DNA of 64,000 nt from Hymenobacter cyanobacteriorum (GCF_022631375.1 NZ_JALBGC010000001.1:496001-560000); one strand, 5' to 3'; positions 32,762 to 42,629 are shown, counted from the first letter of the stretch. Numbers and translations are program-made. The notes: generated by a model from the letters alone, not told the origin.

Positions 32762-35005
32762 TCACAAATACACCCGAAACGTCGTCCCCTGCCCTATCTC
32801 GCTCTCCACTTCCACGCGGCCGCCGTTGCCTTGCACGATGCGGTTCACCAGGTACAGGCCCACGCCCGTGCCCTCGGTGTGGTTGTGGAAGCGGCGGAAG
32901 AGCTGGAACAGCTCGTCCTGGTGGCGGTGCACGTCGAAGCCCAGGCCGTTGTCTTCGATGAGGAGCAGGGGCGCGCCGGCTTCCTTCCAGAGCGAGAGGT
33001 GGATGCGGCCGGGGCGGGCCGGGTCGGCGTACTTCAGCGAGTTGCCAATCAGGTTGAGCAGGATGGTGCGCAGGTTGGCGCGCGAGTAGTGGATGGTGCG
33101 GGCGGCGGCAAAATCGGTGGTGATGCGGGCGCGGGCAGCCAGCACCTGCGGCTGCAGGGCCTGGAGTACTTCGTGGGTTAGTTCATCCAAATCAACGGTT
33201 TCGACCGGGGCGCTGCCGGCCTGCTGCACCTGGCCCACGGCGGCGAGGTCGTCGATGGTGGTGCCGAGCTGGTGCAGGGCCTCGTCAATCATGGGCAGCA
33301 GCAGCTCGCCCTCGGCGGGGTCGGCGAAAGCCACGATGCGGCGCAGCTCATCGAGCAGGCCCAGCAGGTTGTTGATGGGCTGCTTGAGGTCGTGGCTGGC
33401 GGCGTACACGAAGTTGTCGAGGTCGGCGTTGGTGCGCGTCAGGCGGCGGTTGCTGAGGTCGAGGGCGGTGTTGGCGGCCAGCAGGTGCTCGTTGGCTTCG
33501 GCCACGCGCTGGCGGCTGAGCACCTGGTCGGTGGCATCGACGATGAAGGCCAGCAGGCTGCGGGGCTGGTCGGGGGCGGCGGGCAGCAGCTGGTAGGTGA
33601 AATCGAGGTAGCGCGGCTCGGGCTGGCCGGTGGCCGGGTTGTAGAGCTGGGTGAGGATTTCCTGGCCCGTAAACGGCTGACCGGTGGCAAACACCCCATC
33701 GAGCAGCCCGATGAAGCCCTGCGGCACCACTTCGGGCAGCACCTCGGCGGCGGCCAGGCCCAGGTGTGCGCGCCCGCCCACCAGGGCCTGGTAGCGGGCA
33801 TTGAAAAACGCAAACCGGTGCTCGGGGCCTTCGAGGGTGGCCACGGCGGCGGGCACCTGCTCCAGAATCTGGCGCAGGGCCTGCTGCTGGTGGCGCAGGT
33901 GCTCGCGCTGCTGCTCGGTTTCGGCCAGGGCATTGCTGAGCTCCACGGTGCGCTGCGACACGCGCAGCTCAAGCTGGGTGTTCAGCTCGCGCACGGCCAT
34001 TTGGGCATGAAACAACTCGTCGTTGTTGGCCCGCACTTCCTCGTTGGCGGTCAGCAGCGCTTTGTTGGCGGCGGCCAGCTCTTCGTTCAGGGCGTTGGTC
34101 TGGCGCTCCTTGGCTTCCACCTGCTGGCGGGCCAGCACCTGCTCGGTTACCTCAATGGCCACGTCGACCACGCCCCGAATCTGCCCCTGCTCGTCGTAGA
34201 AGGGCTGGTACACGAAGTTGTAATACGTCGTTTGCAGGGCCCCGTCGCGCCACATCTGGGCCGGCACTTCGATGCCGCTGTGCGCCACGCCGGAAGTCAT
34301 TACCTCCAGCAACAGGGAATCGAAGCCCTGGCCGCGCAGCTCGGGCACCGCTTCCAGCATGGGGCGGCCCAGCACCTCCGCCAGCGGGCGGCCCCAGAGG
34401 GCGGCCAGGCGCTCGTTCACCAGCGAAATGCGCAGCTCGGGGCCCTCAAACACGCCGATGGCCACGGGGGCCTGCACCAGCAGGGTTTGCAGGGTGGCGC
34501 GCTCGCGCTCGGCATCGGCGCGGGCGGTGCGCTCGCGGGCCTGGCTTTCGCGCAGGGCCAGCTCCACAGGGGTGCGCAGCTCGTCGTTCGAGTCGGTGAA
34601 GCACACCAGCAGGCCGTCGCCCACGCGGCGGGCGGCCAGGCGGTAGTAGCCGTCGAAGCCGTCGAGCTGGTAGCTGAACTCGCGCCGGCCGGGCTGGTGG
34701 CGCTCGTACACGTCACGGTAAAAACCCAGCAGGCCCACGGTCTGGCTGCCGGGCATCACGTCCAGCTGGGTGCGGCCGGGGCGGGCCGGCAGCCGCAGCA
34801 TGCGCTGGGCCGCCTGGCTCAGCAGCTCGAACCGGAAATCGAGGAGCGCCCCGTCGGCCCCGTACACGGGCCGCAGCAGCGCCAGCGCCGTGAGCGAGTC
34901 GGCAAAAATGCCGGCGATGAGCTCCTCGGCGGGAAACGCGGCCGGGGCCTCGGCAGCGGCAGCGGGTGGGGTGGCGGCAAAGTCAGGCATTAACACGAAT
35001 AGCAA
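32762..35005 (-). CDS. Cytoplasmic PAS-domain sensor histidine kinase
   Basis: 747 aa; ATG 35005 used, although the Met six codons in (34990) is possible. No TM. PAS-like folds at about 30-145, 165-280 and 385-495 surround a coiled coil (about 285-350, EELAAANKALLTANEEVRAN). The HisKA H box is FVYAASHDLKQPINNLLGLL, then an HATPase with NSLKYA, DNGLGFD and GTGVGLYLVNRIVQ. It lacks a receiver. The layout is like the kinase at 37357-40206, and the two look like paralogs. Signal and partner are unknown. Confidence 0.93.
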   Translation of the reverse strand: MLFVLMPDFAATPPAAAAEAPAAFPAEELIAGIFADSLTALALLRPVYGADGALLDFRFELLSQAAQRMLRLPARPGRTQLDVMPGSQTVGLLGFYRDVYERHQPGRREFSYQLDGFDGYYRLAARRVGDGLLVCFTDSNDELRTPVELALRESQARERTARADAERERATLQTLLVQAPVAIGVFEGPELRISLVNERLAALWGRPLAEVLGRPMLEAVPELRGQGFDSLLLEVMTSGVAHSGIEVPAQMWRDGALQTTYYNFVYQPFYDEQGQIRGVVDVAIEVTEQVLARQQVEAKERQTNALNEELAAANKALLTANEEVRANNDELFHAQMAVRELNTQLELRVSQRTVELSNALAETEQQREHLRHQQQALRQILEQVPAAVATLEGPEHRFAFFNARYQALVGGRAHLGLAAAEVLPEVVPQGFIGLLDGVFATGQPFTGQEILTQLYNPATGQPEPRYLDFTYQLLPAAPDQPRSLLAFIVDATDQVLSRQRVAEANEHLLAANTALDLSNRRLTRTNADLDNFVYAASHDLKQPINNLLGLLDELRRIVAFADPAEGELLLPMIDEALHQLGTTIDDLAAVGQVQQAGSAPVETVDLDELTHEVLQALQPQVLAARARITTDFAAARTIHYSRANLRTILLNLIGNSLKYADPARPGRIHLSLWKEAGAPLLLIEDNGLGFDVHRHQDELFQLFRRFHNHTEGTGVGLYLVNRIVQGNGGRVEVESEIGQGTTFRVYL

Positions 35006-35165
35006 GGACGGCGGACTATAGCACCGCCTAAATTAGCAGGCAAACGGCGGTATCCGTGCCCTGGGTGCCCGTCGGGCCCGATAACCGACGCGGTATGAGG
35101 CCGGTAAGGAATTACGCGTTTGCCGGGTATTCGTATATTCGATACCGAATCCTTTCCACACCACC

Positions 35166-35981
35166 ATGACCATGACTCGACTCTCCGCCTGCACGCGGGG
35201 CCTTGCCCTCGCGGCCGCGCTGCTCAGCACGGCCTGCTCCGAAAAGCCGCAGGATGCGCCAACCCCGGCCCGCCCGGCCGTGCAGGCATCGGCCGGGCTT
35301 ATCACCGGCGCGGTGCAGCCGGCCGATGCGGTTATCGGGGTCAACCTGACCGATAACGCCACCGGGCAAACCATTACTGGGGCGGCCGTCGACAGCCAGA
35401 CCGGCACCTATCGGTTCGAGGCGGTACCGGCCGGCACCTACATGCTGTACTTCGACAAAAAACCGGGCTACGTGCGGCCCCGCCAGCAGAGCGTGACGGT
35501 GGCGGCCGGCAAAACCACGGTGGTCCCAACCGTTGCGGTAGTGCAGTCGACGGCCGCATTTGCGGTCGACGGCGCGGCGTTCCGCCCGCCCTACATCGAC
35601 CTTTCCCTTGGGTTCGATGGCAAAGCTTTTCCTCCCCGCCAATGCTTTTCCATCGCCATGGGCGATGGCCTTGGCTTTTCGCCCACTTCGGCAGCGGGCA
35701 GCTACATTCTTTTCCTCACCATGCCCTATGCGGTGCAGGTGGGCACTTATCCGCTGAATGCGGACTTCACCTACGCCGTTTTCACCGACCTGAAGGCCGG
35801 TACTTTCGACTCGCGCCTCAACCCAGCCCCTACCCCCGGCGGCACGCTCACCATCACGGCCGTTGAGAACACGCCCCCCTTTCCGCGCTCCGTTTCCGGC
35901 ACGTTCAGCTTCACCGCTACCAATGCCACCACGGGCACCGCCAAAACCTTCAGCGGCACGTTTGCCAACGCCTATTTTTAA
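35166..35981 (+). CDS. Putative lipoprotein with carboxypeptidase-regulatory-like domain
   Basis: 271 aa. The signal peptide MTMTRLSACTRGLALAAALL ends in lipobox LSTAC. Residues about 45-120 form a beta-sandwich of the carboxypeptidase-regulatory-like type (ITGAAVDSQTGTYRFEAVPAG). The C-terminal part (about 130-271) is beta-rich and ends SGTFSFTATNATTGTAKTFSGTFANAYF-like, in the manner of DUF6252-type surface proteins; that match is tentative. Probably an outer-membrane lipoprotein. It stands alone between two terminators or repeats. ATG 35172 is an alternative start. Confidence 0.75.
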   Translation: MTMTRLSACTRGLALAAALLSTACSEKPQDAPTPARPAVQASAGLITGAVQPADAVIGVNLTDNATGQTITGAAVDSQTGTYRFEAVPAGTYMLYFDKKPGYVRPRQQSVTVAAGKTTVVPTVAVVQSTAAFAVDGAAFRPPYIDLSLGFDGKAFPPRQCFSIAMGDGLGFSPTSAAGSYILFLTMPYAVQVGTYPLNADFTYAVFTDLKAGTFDSRLNPAPTPGGTLTITAVENTPPFPRSVSGTFSFTATNATTGTAKTFSGTFANAYF

Positions 35982-36013
35982 CCGGCCGAAGCTGGCCACC
36001 CGCGCTTTCCAGC

Positions 36014-36060
36014 AACCGAAACGCCCCCGTCGCTCAGGTAGCGGCGGGGGCGTTTCGGTT
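36014..36060. terminator. Bidirectional terminator
   Basis: Arms AACCGAAACGCCCCCG and CGGGGGCGTTTCGGTT are perfect reverse complements around a short loop. It lies between convergent genes: the lipoprotein (+) and the hypothetical protein (-). Confidence 0.85.
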
Positions 36061-36084
36061 GCTGCCAGGCAGCAAATCTCGCGC

Positions 36085-36828
36085 CTAGTAGCTCTCCTTG
36101 AGGTACCCGAAGCCGCGCCACTCGGCGGCGTAGGTGTTGGGGAAGTTGGTTTTGATGTGCTGGCGCATGGCGCGCAGCATTTTGCGCAAAGGTTCTTCGA
36201 GCTGGTTTTTGCCGCCGGTAGCCTTCGCCGACTCGCTGCGCGTGTCGCTCGAAGCCGTTACCAGGGGCTTGTATTCATCGAGAATCTTCTTCCAGAAGGC
36301 GGTGCCGTACTTGCCCTCGTCGTAGTCGGAGGTTTTGAGGGCGGCCACCAGCTTGGCCAGGTCTTCGGCGCGACTGGGGCGGGCGCTGCGCAGCTGCCCA
36401 TCGGCTTGCAGGCCGAAGTCGGCGTAGTAAGCTTTGGCCTTTTTCTTCGTGTCGTGGGCCTCTACGAGGTGGTTGCGCACGAATTTCAGGCTGCGGTCCA
36501 TCAGTTCGTCCAGCTCGGCCAGGCGCTGGGCGGCGGGGCTCAGGCCGGTGCCGGCCGCGTCGGCGGTTTTGATGCTGGCCTTGAAGGCCGTGGCGGACGT
36601 GCGCAATTGCGCCTTGCTGTACCAGAGCAGCGCCGACAGCGGCGAGGCATCCCAGGCATCGGCAGCGGCCAGGCCCAGGGTGGCCAGCTCCAACTCGCCG
36701 GAGGGGATTACGTCCTTGGTTTTGCCTTTTTTAGGCGTGGGGGCGCTGCCGGGGCCGGTGGTAGAGGGGGACGTATAGGGGTTGGGTAAAAGGATGAATG
36801 GATAAGCCAAGTTATTCCTTTTTCTCAA
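36085..36828 (-). CDS. Conserved hypothetical protein, helical
   Basis: 247 aa, soluble and helical. The N-terminal 45 residues are Pro/Ser/Thr/Lys-rich (STTGPGSAPTPKKGKTKD). The body carries ELDELMDRSLKFVRNHLVEA and a basic stretch HDTKKKAKAYYADFG. The end reads AAEWRGFGYLKESY. I do not recognise a family. The start is uncertain: ATG 36828 is used because no later Met occurs before the helical core. Confidence 0.65.
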   Translation of the reverse strand: MRKRNNLAYPFILLPNPYTSPSTTGPGSAPTPKKGKTKDVIPSGELELATLGLAAADAWDASPLSALLWYSKAQLRTSATAFKASIKTADAAGTGLSPAAQRLAELDELMDRSLKFVRNHLVEAHDTKKKAKAYYADFGLQADGQLRSARPSRAEDLAKLVAALKTSDYDEGKYGTAFWKKILDEYKPLVTASSDTRSESAKATGGKNQLEEPLRKMLRAMRQHIKTNFPNTYAAEWRGFGYLKESY

Positions 36829-36868
36829 TATCCCACCCCCGCATTGCCCATTTTTCCCAATAAGAGGC

Positions 36869-37113
36869 CCTGCCGGGCAGGCTCAATTTCCCCGAGGCCA
36901 GCAGGAGTTCCTGCCGGTAACGGGGAATTTCCCCAAGGGCAACAGGGGTGCCTGCTGGCCCCGGGGAATTTCCCCGAGGGCGGCAGGGGTCCCTGCCGGG
37001 CAGGTTGGAGCTCCCCGGAGCGGCAGGGGTCCCTGCTGAGGTGTTTGGAGTTTCGGGAAGGCGGCCGGGGTTCCAGCCGGGGTGTTTCCGAAACTTCTTG
37101 CCTCGGGGCGTTT
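36869..37113. repeat. ~41-bp degenerate tandem repeat array with internal hairpins
   Basis: Units start at 36869, 36910, 36951, 36992, 37032 and 37073, with lengths 41, 41, 41, 40, 41 and a partial last unit. Each begins CCTGC or CCAGC, contains a GGGGAATTTCCCC-like palindrome at its centre and ends near GGCAGGGGT. The period is not a multiple of three, so it is not a protein repeat. It occupies the upstream region of the rightward PAS kinase within a 528-bp gene-free gap (36829-37356); the remaining 240 bp show no gene. Confidence 0.85.
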
Positions 37114-37356
37114 CGGAGGGTTGATTCGTAGACGGGTTTCGTAAACGCGCCGGCCCTACCGTGGCCCGCTGGCAGTTGGTGCCGGGCTGCTTTACCAGGC
37201 ACATAAGAAGGTGAGGTTTGCTTAAGGCTTCCAACCGGTTCCCCGCGCAATATGCCGGATGCCATCCGCTAGCGTAAATTCTTTTCAAAACAATACCGAT
37301 GTGAAGCAGTATCTTGTTGCGCAGGACGGCCACTCGTCAGCATATGTTTATGAATT

Positions 37357-40206
37357 ATGCCGACGGCCTCTAGTGCGTTTTTTGCCGACCCCGGCCTGTT
37401 GCAGGCCGTGTTCGAAGTGTCGCAAACGGCCCTGTGCCTGCTTCGGCCGCAGCCTGGTTCAGACGAGGCGAGTGATTTCATCCTGCAGTACCTCAACCCC
37501 GAAAGCCAACGCCTGCTCGGGCTTCCGGAGCAGCCCGGTGCTTCGCTGCGCACGTTTTTGCCGCGCCCGCACCAACCCCGCCTCCTGGCGTTTTGCCGCG
37601 CCGCGTTTGCCGCCGGCACGGCTCACTCGCTCGACGTGCGCCACCCCACCGCCGGGCCGGGGCACTTCCTGCGCTTGGTCGCCCGTCGCCACGGCGAGCA
37701 GTTGCTGGTGAGCATCATGGAATCCACGGTCCGTCTCCCGCAGCCCACGTGGCGGGGCGAACGCCCCCTGCCGGTGCATGCCCTGACGGCCGACCGCCGC
37801 GCGCACACGCTGGCGCAGGCTGTGGCCGCAGAGTCGCCGGTGGGCATTGCCGTATACCAGGGCGAGAACGCGGTGATTGCCCTGGCCAACGAGCAGATGG
37901 GCGCGCTGTGGAACTGCCGGCCGGCCGAGGCCTTGGGCCGGCCGCTGCTCGAGGCCGTGCCAGCGCTGCGGGGGCAGGGCATGGAGCACGTGCTGGCCGC
38001 CGTGCAGCACACCCGGACGCCGTTCGTGGGCTCGGAAGTGGCCGTGCCGGTGCTGCACGCGGGCCGGCGGGCCACGCAGTATTTCGACATTGTGTACCAG
38101 CCCCTGCCCTGCGCCGACGGCGGCGCGGCGGGGGTGGTCAACCTGGCCATCAACGTGACGGCGCAGGTGCGGGCCCGCCAGCGGTTGCTGCGGCGCAACC
38201 AGCACCTGACGGCCCGCGTGGCCGAGCGCACCCGGGCCGTGCACGCGGCCCAAACCGACGCCCACCTGCAGCGCCACCGCCTCGAACGCCTGTTCACGGC
38301 CGCCCCCGCCATTATTGCCATCTTCGACGGCCCCGACCTGGTGCACGAGCTGGCCAACCCGCTGTACCGTGACTTGTTTCCGGGCCGCGATGTGCTCGGG
38401 CGGCCGCTGCTGGCGGTGGTGCCCGAGCTGGCTGGCACCGCCATCCTGGCCTACCTGCGCCGGGTGTACCAAACGGGCGTGATTTACCACGATACCCGCT
38501 ACCAGTTGCGGGCCCAACCGGCCGGGGTCCCCGACCGCTACCTGAACCTGATCTGCAAGCCGCGGCGCACCGCCGACGGGCGGGTGGACGGCGTGCTGGT
38601 GTTTGGCTTCGACGTGACGGCCCAGGTGCTGGCGCAGCAGCGCGCCGACGCCCTGCAGGCCGAGGCCCTGGCCGCCACCCGGCGGCAGGTGCAGGAACGC
38701 GAGACGCTCTACCAAACCTTCGCGCAAACCCCGGCCTGCATTGCGCTGCTCTACGGCCCCGACCACCGCTTTGCCTACTGCAACCCGGCGTACCAGCGGC
38801 TGGTCGGCGACGTGGACCCAACCGGCCGCCCCGTGGCGGAGGCCCTGCCCGAAGCCGTGGAGCAGGGGTTTCTGGCGCTGCTCGACGGCGTGTACTGCAC
38901 CGGCGAAACCTACTACGGCCACGAGGAGGCCTACGTCGCGCACCGGCCCGGGGAGCCGCCCGCCGCCCCGGCCTACTTCAACTTCACCTACCAGGCCCAC
39001 CGCGAGTACGGCCACATCGTGGGGGTGTCGGTGTTTGCCTACGAAGTGACCCCGCAAGTGCGGGTCCGCCAGCAGCGCCAGGCCCAGCAAGCGCAGCTGC
39101 ACCAGCTGTTTGAAGCCGCCCCGTTCTCCATCTGCTTGTTCGGCGGCCCCGAGTTTGTGTACGAGCTGGCTAGTTGGGAGCACCAGGCGCTGTTCCCGGA
39201 CCGGGCGCTGCGGGGCCGCCCCCTGCTGGAGGCAGTGCCCGAACTGGCCGGCCAACCCGTGTGGGACGTGCTGCAGCGCGTGTACCGCACCGGGGCCACC
39301 GAACTGAACCGGACCGTACGCGTGCCGCTGGCCCGGGGCGGCGGCGGCGTGCTGGAGGATACGTACTTCGATTACATTTTTCAGGCCCGGCGCGACGACC
39401 ACGGGGCCATCACCGGCGTGCTGGTCTTCGCCTTCGACGTGACCGAGCAGGTGCACGGCCGCCAGCGGGTGCAGGCCCTGAACCAAGACCTGCACACCGC
39501 CAACGCGCAGCTGACCCGCGCCAACAACGACCTAGCCCATTTTATTTACATGGCCTCGCACGACCTGCGCCTGCCCATTGCCAACCTGGAGGGCTTGGTG
39601 CGGGTGCTGGAAGAGGAATGGCGGGCCAGTGAACACGACAACGCCACGGTGCCGGCGGTGGTGGCGATGATGCACGACGCGGTGGCACGGTTTCAACGCA
39701 CGCTGGCCGACTTAACCGACATCGCCGAGGTGCAGGCTGGCCGGCCGCTGACGGCGGCGGCGGTGAACCTGGCCGAACTGGTGGGGGATATTTGCCTGGA
39801 CATGGCCCCGTTGCTGGCGCGCATGCCCAGCCGCCTGACGGTGGACGTGGCGGCCTGTCCGACGCTGCAGTTTTCACCCAAAAACCTGCGCAGCATCGTG
39901 TTCAACCTGCTCAGCAACGCCATCAAGTACCAAGACCCCGGCCGCGCGTCGGTGGTGCAGCTGCGGGCCTATCGGGCGGCGGGCGGGGCCGCCAGCGTGG
40001 TGGAAGTGCAGGACAACGGCTTGGGCTTGCGGCCCGACCAACAAGCGCAGCTGTTCGGCCTGTTTCAGCGCCTGCACGACCACGTCGAGGGTTCGGGCGT
40101 AGGGTTGTACATGGTCAAAAAGCTGGTGGAAAACATTGGGGGCACCATCACGGTCGAGAGCGAGGCCGGGGCTGGTTCGACGTTTACCGTGGTGCTGCCG
40201 GACTAA
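37357..40206 (+). CDS. Cytoplasmic multi-PAS sensor histidine kinase
   Basis: 949 aa, no TM. About five PAS-like folds (from 10-125 to 580-700), several ending in FDVTAQV or NVTAQV motifs and carrying similar AVPELAGQ/AVPALRGQ loops, which suggests internal duplication. HisKA H box FIYMASHDLRLPIANLEGLV (about residue 730), HATPase with NAIKYQ, DNGLGLRPDQ and GSGVGLYMVKKLVENIGG. No receiver. Very similar in plan to the 747-aa kinase at 32762-35005. The 5' region carries the 41-bp array, which could influence expression. Confidence 0.93.
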   Translation: MPTASSAFFADPGLLQAVFEVSQTALCLLRPQPGSDEASDFILQYLNPESQRLLGLPEQPGASLRTFLPRPHQPRLLAFCRAAFAAGTAHSLDVRHPTAGPGHFLRLVARRHGEQLLVSIMESTVRLPQPTWRGERPLPVHALTADRRAHTLAQAVAAESPVGIAVYQGENAVIALANEQMGALWNCRPAEALGRPLLEAVPALRGQGMEHVLAAVQHTRTPFVGSEVAVPVLHAGRRATQYFDIVYQPLPCADGGAAGVVNLAINVTAQVRARQRLLRRNQHLTARVAERTRAVHAAQTDAHLQRHRLERLFTAAPAIIAIFDGPDLVHELANPLYRDLFPGRDVLGRPLLAVVPELAGTAILAYLRRVYQTGVIYHDTRYQLRAQPAGVPDRYLNLICKPRRTADGRVDGVLVFGFDVTAQVLAQQRADALQAEALAATRRQVQERETLYQTFAQTPACIALLYGPDHRFAYCNPAYQRLVGDVDPTGRPVAEALPEAVEQGFLALLDGVYCTGETYYGHEEAYVAHRPGEPPAAPAYFNFTYQAHREYGHIVGVSVFAYEVTPQVRVRQQRQAQQAQLHQLFEAAPFSICLFGGPEFVYELASWEHQALFPDRALRGRPLLEAVPELAGQPVWDVLQRVYRTGATELNRTVRVPLARGGGGVLEDTYFDYIFQARRDDHGAITGVLVFAFDVTEQVHGRQRVQALNQDLHTANAQLTRANNDLAHFIYMASHDLRLPIANLEGLVRVLEEEWRASEHDNATVPAVVAMMHDAVARFQRTLADLTDIAEVQAGRPLTAAAVNLAELVGDICLDMAPLLARMPSRLTVDVAACPTLQFSPKNLRSIVFNLLSNAIKYQDPGRASVVQLRAYRAAGGAASVVEVQDNGLGLRPDQQAQLFGLFQRLHDHVEGSGVGLYMVKKLVENIGGTITVESEAGAGSTFTVVLPD

Positions 40207-40382
40207 GTGAGCGGCAATGGCCTTTTTCCGTCACACGCTGCCAGTGGTTCATCAAAAAAGAAGCTTCGTACCCATTCACATTCTGTAGACGCTCATCAAT
40301 AATTCGTAAATTGTTAGCACTGAAAGGACTTCCAGAGTCTGGACGTGCTCTATTTTTCGCTCTCCCTAAAGTACTGACTACA

Positions 40383-40425
40383 CCAAAACGCCCCCGCCGC
40401 TACTCAAGCGACGGGGGCGTTTTGG
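40383..40425. terminator. Bidirectional terminator
   Basis: Arms CCAAAACGCCCCCG and CGGGGGCGTTTTGG form a perfect 14-bp stem. It lies between the convergent PAS kinase and the tail-specific protease. The stem resembles that at 36014-36060. Confidence 0.85.
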
Positions 40426-40456
40426 AGTTTAAAAGCTTCTCCAGCTCCGGTGGCGG

Positions 40457-42598
40457 CTATTGCTTCAGCTCGTCGCCAATCACGGCCACGGCTTCGGCCA
40501 GGGCGGCATCCTTGCGCAGGGGCTTCAGGAAGCGGGCGGTGCGGCGGGCAGCGGCCGAGTCGGCGGCCGGGCGGATGTCGGCCGGAATGGCGGCCACGTC
40601 GAGGCCGGGCAGGGCGTTCTGGGCGGCGGTTTGCTGCTTGTTCAGGGCGCGGAAAGCCTCCTGCTGGGCGCGGTAGGCGGCCAGGTTCAGGCTCAGGTTG
40701 GTGAGCTTGCGCTGGGCGGTGGCGCGCTGGGCGGCATCAGTGATGAGCTTGAAGCCGGGGCTGGCGGCCACGCGGGCGGCACTGGCGGCGCGCAGGGCGT
40801 CGAGGCTGGTGGGCAGGGTGTTGGTGGGCTGGTAGGGAGCCGGCGCAATTTCATCCCAGGGCAGCGCGTACTCGGCTTCCTGCTCGCCCTTGGCGTAGGT
40901 GCTCAGGGCATCGGGCAGGGTAATGTCGGGCACCACACCCTTGAACTGGGTCGAGCCCCCGTTCACGCGGTAGAACTTCTGAATGGTGAGCTTGAGCGAG
41001 CCCAGCGGCTTGATGGCCGCAATCTCGGGCGAGTTCACGGCGTTGTCGAGGTCGAGTACCTGCTGCACCGTGCCCTTGCCGTAGGTGGTGCTGCCGATGA
41101 TGACGGCGCGGCGGTAGTCCTGCATGGCCGCGGCCAGAATCTCCGAAGCCGAGGCGCTGTACTTGTTCACCATCACCACCAGCGGGCCGCCGTACTGCAC
41201 GGCGGGGTCCACGTCGGCCACGGGCTTGGCGGGGTTGCGCGCTTCCTTCACCTGCACCATGGGGCCGGTGGGCACAAACAGGCCCCCCATCCGCACGGCA
41301 TCGCTCAGCGAGCCGCCGCCGTTGTTGCGCAGGTCGAGCACCACGCCGGCCACGTTTTGCTGCGAGAGCTTGGCCAGCTCGCGCTGCACGTCGGTGGCCG
41401 AACTGCGGCCGCCCTTGCCGCTGAAATCGGCGTAGAAGCTGGGCAGGCGCAGGTAGCCGTAGTTTTTGCCGTTTTGCTTGATAACGGCCGACTGGGCGTA
41501 GGTTTCCTCAATCACCACCACGTCGCGAATGATGGGAATGACCACCGTCACGCCGTCGGGCTTGCGCACCGTGAGGCGCACCTCGGTGCCCTTGGGCCCG
41601 CGAATCAACTTCACGGCCTTGTCGAAGCGCATGCCTTCCACGCTCACGGGCTCGGCCGCGCCCTGGGCCACGCGCAGAATCACGTCGCCCACCTTCAGCT
41701 CGCCCTGCCGGAACGAGGCCGAGCCGGGCACGATGTCGGTGACCTTGAGGTGGCCGTCCTCTTCAATGAGCTGGGCGCCGGTGCCTTCGAGGCGGCCGCT
41801 CATGGTGATGTCGAACTGCTCGCGCACGATGGGCGCGAAGTAGTCGGTGTGCGGGTCGTAGGTGTTGGCGATGACGTTGGCGAAGGTGGCCAGGCGGTCG
41901 TTGGCATCGTCCTGCAGCAGGTCGGCAAACGCCTCGTCGTAGTATTTCAGCACGCGCTTGCGGGCCTCGGCCTCCAGCTGGGCGGGGGTGCGGGCGGCGG
42001 TGCTGGTGGTGGCGGGCGAAGCGCCGACTTTGGTAGCGGCCAGCGGCTTGTCCTTCTTCTTGGCCTCGTCGTCCATCAGCTCCGACAGGCGGGCCATGGT
42101 CTGGTACTTCAGCATCTTGCGCCACTGCTCGCGCTGCTCGGCGGGGGTGTTGGCGTAGGTAGCTTTGGTGGGGTCGGTTTCCCAGCTTTCGGCCACCGTG
42201 AAGTCGAAGGGCTTGGCCAGCACCTCGCGGTAGAGGGCCCGCAGCTCGAGGGTGCGCTTGCCCATGAGCTGGCTGGCGGCGTCCAGAAACTCGTGGGTGC
42301 CGCCGCGCAGCTCGTCGTCGATGCGGGTTTTGAACTGGCCCAGTTGGGCCACTTCCGGCGCCAGCAGAAACTGCTTGTTGTTGTCGATGCGCTTCAGGTA
42401 CAGGTCGAACACGCGCTGCGAAAACTGGTCGTCGAGCTTCTCGGGCTGGTAGTGCAGCTGGTTGAGGCCGGTGAGCATAATGCCGAGCACCACCTGGTCG
42501 CGCGAGGGCGGCCCCTGGTACACGGAGTAGGACGCGAGCCCCAGCAGGGCCAGCACAGAAGTGGAATATAATCCGAGCTTAAATCGGGGAAAAGCCAT
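40457..42598 (-). CDS. prc: Carboxy-terminal (tail-specific) processing protease, S41 family
   Basis: 713 aa from ATG 42598 (MAFPRFKLGLYSTSVLALLG); the 12 residues upstream would need a GTG start and spoil the signal. Order: signal or anchor (about 8-25), Tsp N-terminal helical domain, PDZ domain (about 235-330, GAQLIEEDGHLKVTDIVPGS), and protease core with catalytic Ser in KYSASASEILAAAM and Lys in TTYGKGTVQQ, then a DUF3340-like C-terminus. Prc cleaves proteins from their C-termini in the periplasm and affects envelope quality control. The length matches Prc rather than the shorter CtpA group. A Lys/Thr/Ala linker occurs near 180-205. Confidence 0.95.
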   Translation of the reverse strand: MAFPRFKLGLYSTSVLALLGLASYSVYQGPPSRDQVVLGIMLTGLNQLHYQPEKLDDQFSQRVFDLYLKRIDNNKQFLLAPEVAQLGQFKTRIDDELRGGTHEFLDAASQLMGKRTLELRALYREVLAKPFDFTVAESWETDPTKATYANTPAEQREQWRKMLKYQTMARLSELMDDEAKKKDKPLAATKVGASPATTSTAARTPAQLEAEARKRVLKYYDEAFADLLQDDANDRLATFANVIANTYDPHTDYFAPIVREQFDITMSGRLEGTGAQLIEEDGHLKVTDIVPGSASFRQGELKVGDVILRVAQGAAEPVSVEGMRFDKAVKLIRGPKGTEVRLTVRKPDGVTVVIPIIRDVVVIEETYAQSAVIKQNGKNYGYLRLPSFYADFSGKGGRSSATDVQRELAKLSQQNVAGVVLDLRNNGGGSLSDAVRMGGLFVPTGPMVQVKEARNPAKPVADVDPAVQYGGPLVVMVNKYSASASEILAAAMQDYRRAVIIGSTTYGKGTVQQVLDLDNAVNSPEIAAIKPLGSLKLTIQKFYRVNGGSTQFKGVVPDITLPDALSTYAKGEQEAEYALPWDEIAPAPYQPTNTLPTSLDALRAASAARVAASPGFKLITDAAQRATAQRKLTNLSLNLAAYRAQQEAFRALNKQQTAAQNALPGLDVAAIPADIRPAADSAAARRTARFLKPLRKDAALAEAVAVIGDELKQ

Positions 42599-42629
42599 AT
42601 GCAACAAGGTAAGAGAGGAGTGGCAAGGT

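Noticed and set aside
36869..37113. CRISPR array
   Set aside because: Units are contiguous without unique spacers, degenerate, and no cas genes are present.
36825..37265. Minus-strand open frame through the 41-bp array
   Set aside because: The repeat period of 41/40 is not a multiple of three, so successive units are read in different frames; no start context or homolog-like features.
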